From Verrucomicrobia bacterium Opi.OSU.00C (lineage in GTDB: Bacteria > Verrucomicrobiota > Verrucomicrobiia > Opitutales > PNEW01), in contig PNEW01000008.1 in assembly GCA_002922725.1 (NCBI GenBank), positions 1 to 38,652 of the forward strand: a stretch of 38,652 bases of DNA, given 5' to 3'. The position numbers and the translations under genes were made by a program. A model generated the notes under the pieces. It was not told where the DNA came from. It saw nothing but the letters and a program-made list of their open reading frames with translations, and ran no database searches. Shown here one piece after another: positions 37,009-38,652 of this stretch (within the stretch, counting starts at the first letter, position 1; every line of letters starts with the position of its first letter).

Positions 37009-37330
37009 CGATTGATAGGATTATTTGAAGAATGCTAGACTGATGGTGTCGAATTAATAATCGACTAAAATATAAGTAACGTTCTTGTGAATTATTCTAT
37101 AGTGACTCCAGTGGTCAATATAAAGTCATTTTACGGTGAGTTAAAAAGATGGAGCCGATGAAAAGACTTTTTTCACCTTCGCCGTTTACAGGGTAATGGA
37201 TATATTAGACGGTCGTGGCGCTGTTATGGTTACCCCCCCTACCTACCTAAATTATCAGGAAAATGTAATTAATTGCAGTTAGCGTTATCCTTGCCATATC
37301 TTTGACATCCGATCTAAACGCTATAACAGC
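37009..37330. other. Divergent intergenic region
   Basis: 322 bases between the gamma-glutamyltransferase-like gene and the secreted Ig-like protein. A short gtcga/tcgac inverted repeat lies at 37048-37065. No gene, RNA or confident promoter is seen. Confidence 0.5.
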
Positions 37331-38652
37331 ATGAAAACAATACCTATAAAAATAATTTCGATTCTGATTCTTTTGCTCTATTTACCGGTTCGCCTGTCGG
37401 CCCTCCCTCAAGATCTGGAAATATTCACTGATTTTGAAAATGTCAGTGGTGAAGGAACAATCTACATTGGCGTGGAGCCGAACGTAATTACACTCATCGG
37501 ATTCACGGTAGAAACTCTCGATGATCCTGCGCTCTTACACTCCGGAACGAAAGCGTTAACACTTGGGCCTGGTCAGGAGGGAAAAATAATAAGCCCCCGC
37601 GGGATTCATACCTTAGAATTTTACGCGGCCGAATCAACAGGGGGTGGCAAAATCGAGGTTAGAGGAGATAAAAACAGCGAGGGAGGAGCCGCCGGCGGAT
37701 TTGGTGAAGTTATAACCGTGATAGGAGATAATGGCGAAGTTACCGGACTACCAGCTAACATCAGCCCGGGAGTCAACCCGGCCTTACAAAGCTTTATTGC
37801 TGACAGTGGCAATTTTCTTGATGGAACTGATCTGGAATTCATTGAAGGTATAAAAGAAGTAAAGATTCTCAATGTTACAGGAAAATTTTCCATTGATGAT
37901 CTTGGCTACACACTCACCGATAAGCCTGTCAATAATACGGTCTATACCCGCTTTGAGTCGGATGAAGGATTTAGGGTAGGTGATGGTAGACTGGAACCTT
38001 TTTCTATTGGGGTTTCTCCTAATACCGCTACTTTTACCAGTACTGGTGGTACTGGAGGTGGTATTAGAGCTAGTGGTGGCGGCCCATCTAGTGCCCAAAT
38101 AGCTCAAGCATCCGGCCCATCAAACCATTCTTTTAACCAATCTTTTATTGTAGAGGCTGGAGGGGGGGAATTCACAATCACCTTTGAAACTCCGGCTTAT
38201 GAGGTGGATTTTTATGCAAATTGTCAACCTATAAGGGATCAGACAGATATCGATTGCACAGTTGAAGTCTTCGATACTAATGATAACCTGCTCGTGATCG
38301 TAACAAATTTAGAGTCGACTGTTGATCCACTATATAAACCTGCTTTTCTTACCTTTAACGCAGATGAATTGGGAGCACCCGGAGGCATTGGGAAGATTGT
38401 TTATAGTGATGAAGAAGATGTGAACGCTAATATTTATACCCGTAACGGTATCGATGATTTTGGTTTCACCCCCATTGGAGCACCTGGTACAGGGTCGACT
38501 GCGACTCCAACGACCCCAGCAGTCCCAGCGCCAGAGATCACGACGCAACCGGTAAGTCAGTCCGTAACATCGGGACATACAGCAACCCTAAGTGTTGAGG
38601 CAACAGGAGATGATCTAACCTACCAGTGGTATGGGGGGTCGAGTCCTGATGT
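37331..38652 (+). CDS. Secreted multidomain protein with Ig-like repeat (3' truncated)
   Basis: An open frame from ATG 37331 to the window end (440 codons, no stop). A signal peptide (LILLLYLPVRLSALPQ) is followed by two related beta-rich domains. Domain 1 (about 30-195) has IFTDFENVSGEG and closes KFSIDDLGYT; domain 2 (about 200-385) has VYTRFESDEGFRVG and closes NGIDDFGFT, so they look like a tandem duplication. A Thr/Pro linker then leads into an Ig-like repeat (PEITTQPVSQSVTSGHTATL, then YQWYGGS), a type common in large secreted verrucomicrobial proteins. It is likely a cell-surface or secreted adhesin or polymer-binding protein; the rest is outside the window. GC is high (32 of 60 bases in the line at 37741). 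Confidence 0.87.
   Translation, partial: MKTIPIKIISILILLLYLPVRLSALPQDLEIFTDFENVSGEGTIYIGVEPNVITLIGFTVETLDDPALLHSGTKALTLGPGQEGKIISPRGIHTLEFYAAESTGGGKIEVRGDKNSEGGAAGGFGEVITVIGDNGEVTGLPANISPGVNPALQSFIADSGNFLDGTDLEFIEGIKEVKILNVTGKFSIDDLGYTLTDKPVNNTVYTRFESDEGFRVGDGRLEPFSIGVSPNTATFTSTGGTGGGIRASGGGPSSAQIAQASGPSNHSFNQSFIVEAGGGEFTITFETPAYEVDFYANCQPIRDQTDIDCTVEVFDTNDNLLVIVTNLESTVDPLYKPAFLTFNADELGAPGGIGKIVYSDEEDVNANIYTRNGIDDFGFTPIGAPGTGSTATPTTPAVPAPEITTQPVSQSVTSGHTATLSVEATGDDLTYQWYGGSSPD

Noticed and set aside
37621..38578. Minus-strand frames opposite the secreted Ig-like protein
   Set aside because: The plus-strand frame is open for 440 codons, with signal peptide and domain structure; these are shadows.
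1..38652. CRISPR arrays, insertion sequences, prophage, tRNA or rRNA genes
   Set aside because: None recognised on either strand; no transposase, integrase or regularly spaced repeats seen.

Overview
The window is about 38.7 kb of mostly AT-rich bacterial chromosome from a Gram-negative (diderm) organism. It has BamD-like and LptE-like proteins, an OprB-type porin, a TonB-receptor-type barrel and Tat-exported enzymes. The combination of rpmF-plsX-fabH, an McsA-like UVR-motif protein, a UvrC without iron-sulfur cysteines, a small CxxC exported protein and Ig-like secreted domains suggests Verrucomicrobiota, perhaps a low-GC marine Opitutae-like lineage. This is an inference; no rRNA gene is present to fix it. 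The first 18 bases match the Nextera transposase mosaic end, so base 1 is probably the raw end of a contig.

Left part (1-9.8 kb): the tail of an unknown gene with a terminator, a membrane-tethered beta-lactamase-family hydrolase, type I glutamine synthetase (glnA) with its own terminator, a YacP/Rae1-like NYN protein, and an envelope/lipid block (rpmF, plsX, fabH, a bamD-like gene, an lptE-like gene). Middle-left (9.8-16.8 kb): rpe, a CxxC exported protein, a methionine-rich outer-membrane protein, the periplasmic methionine sulfoxide reductase msrP/msrQ on the opposite strand, then a PfkB-type ribokinase followed by a PhoX-family Tat-exported phosphatase. Middle (16.8-24.6 kb): smc and cinA on the minus strand, divergent uvrC, an exported BCP-type peroxiredoxin and a frameshifted NTF2/SnoaL-like gene.

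24.6-32.5 kb is the most distinctive region. A 977-residue outer-membrane protein joins N-terminal Sel1-like repeats to a TonB-receptor-type barrel with almost no plug. Upstream is a tightly packed four-gene operon: OprB-type porin, two-domain multicopper oxidase, ZIP permease with an extra extracytoplasmic domain, and membrane-anchored cupredoxin. It is divergent from a DtxR/MntR-type regulator, and palindromes lie between them. This reads as a metal-regulated, oxidase-coupled metal uptake system spanning both membranes.

Right part (32.5-38.65 kb): an McsA-like protein, a carbon-nitrogen hydrolase (frameshifted), an amidohydrolase, a gamma-glutamyltransferase-family enzyme, and the start of a secreted protein with duplicated beta-domains and an Ig-like repeat that runs off the window. 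The last about 3.4 kb are clearly more GC-rich than the rest.

Five genes (beta-lactamase-like, fabH, bamD-like, NTF2-like, carbon-nitrogen hydrolase) are each broken by exactly one extra base in a 6-8 nt homopolymer. All five reconstruct to clean full-length proteins when one base is removed. Error, recent decay or transcriptional slippage are all possible; the pattern is systematic and should be resolved before any of these genes is called a pseudogene.
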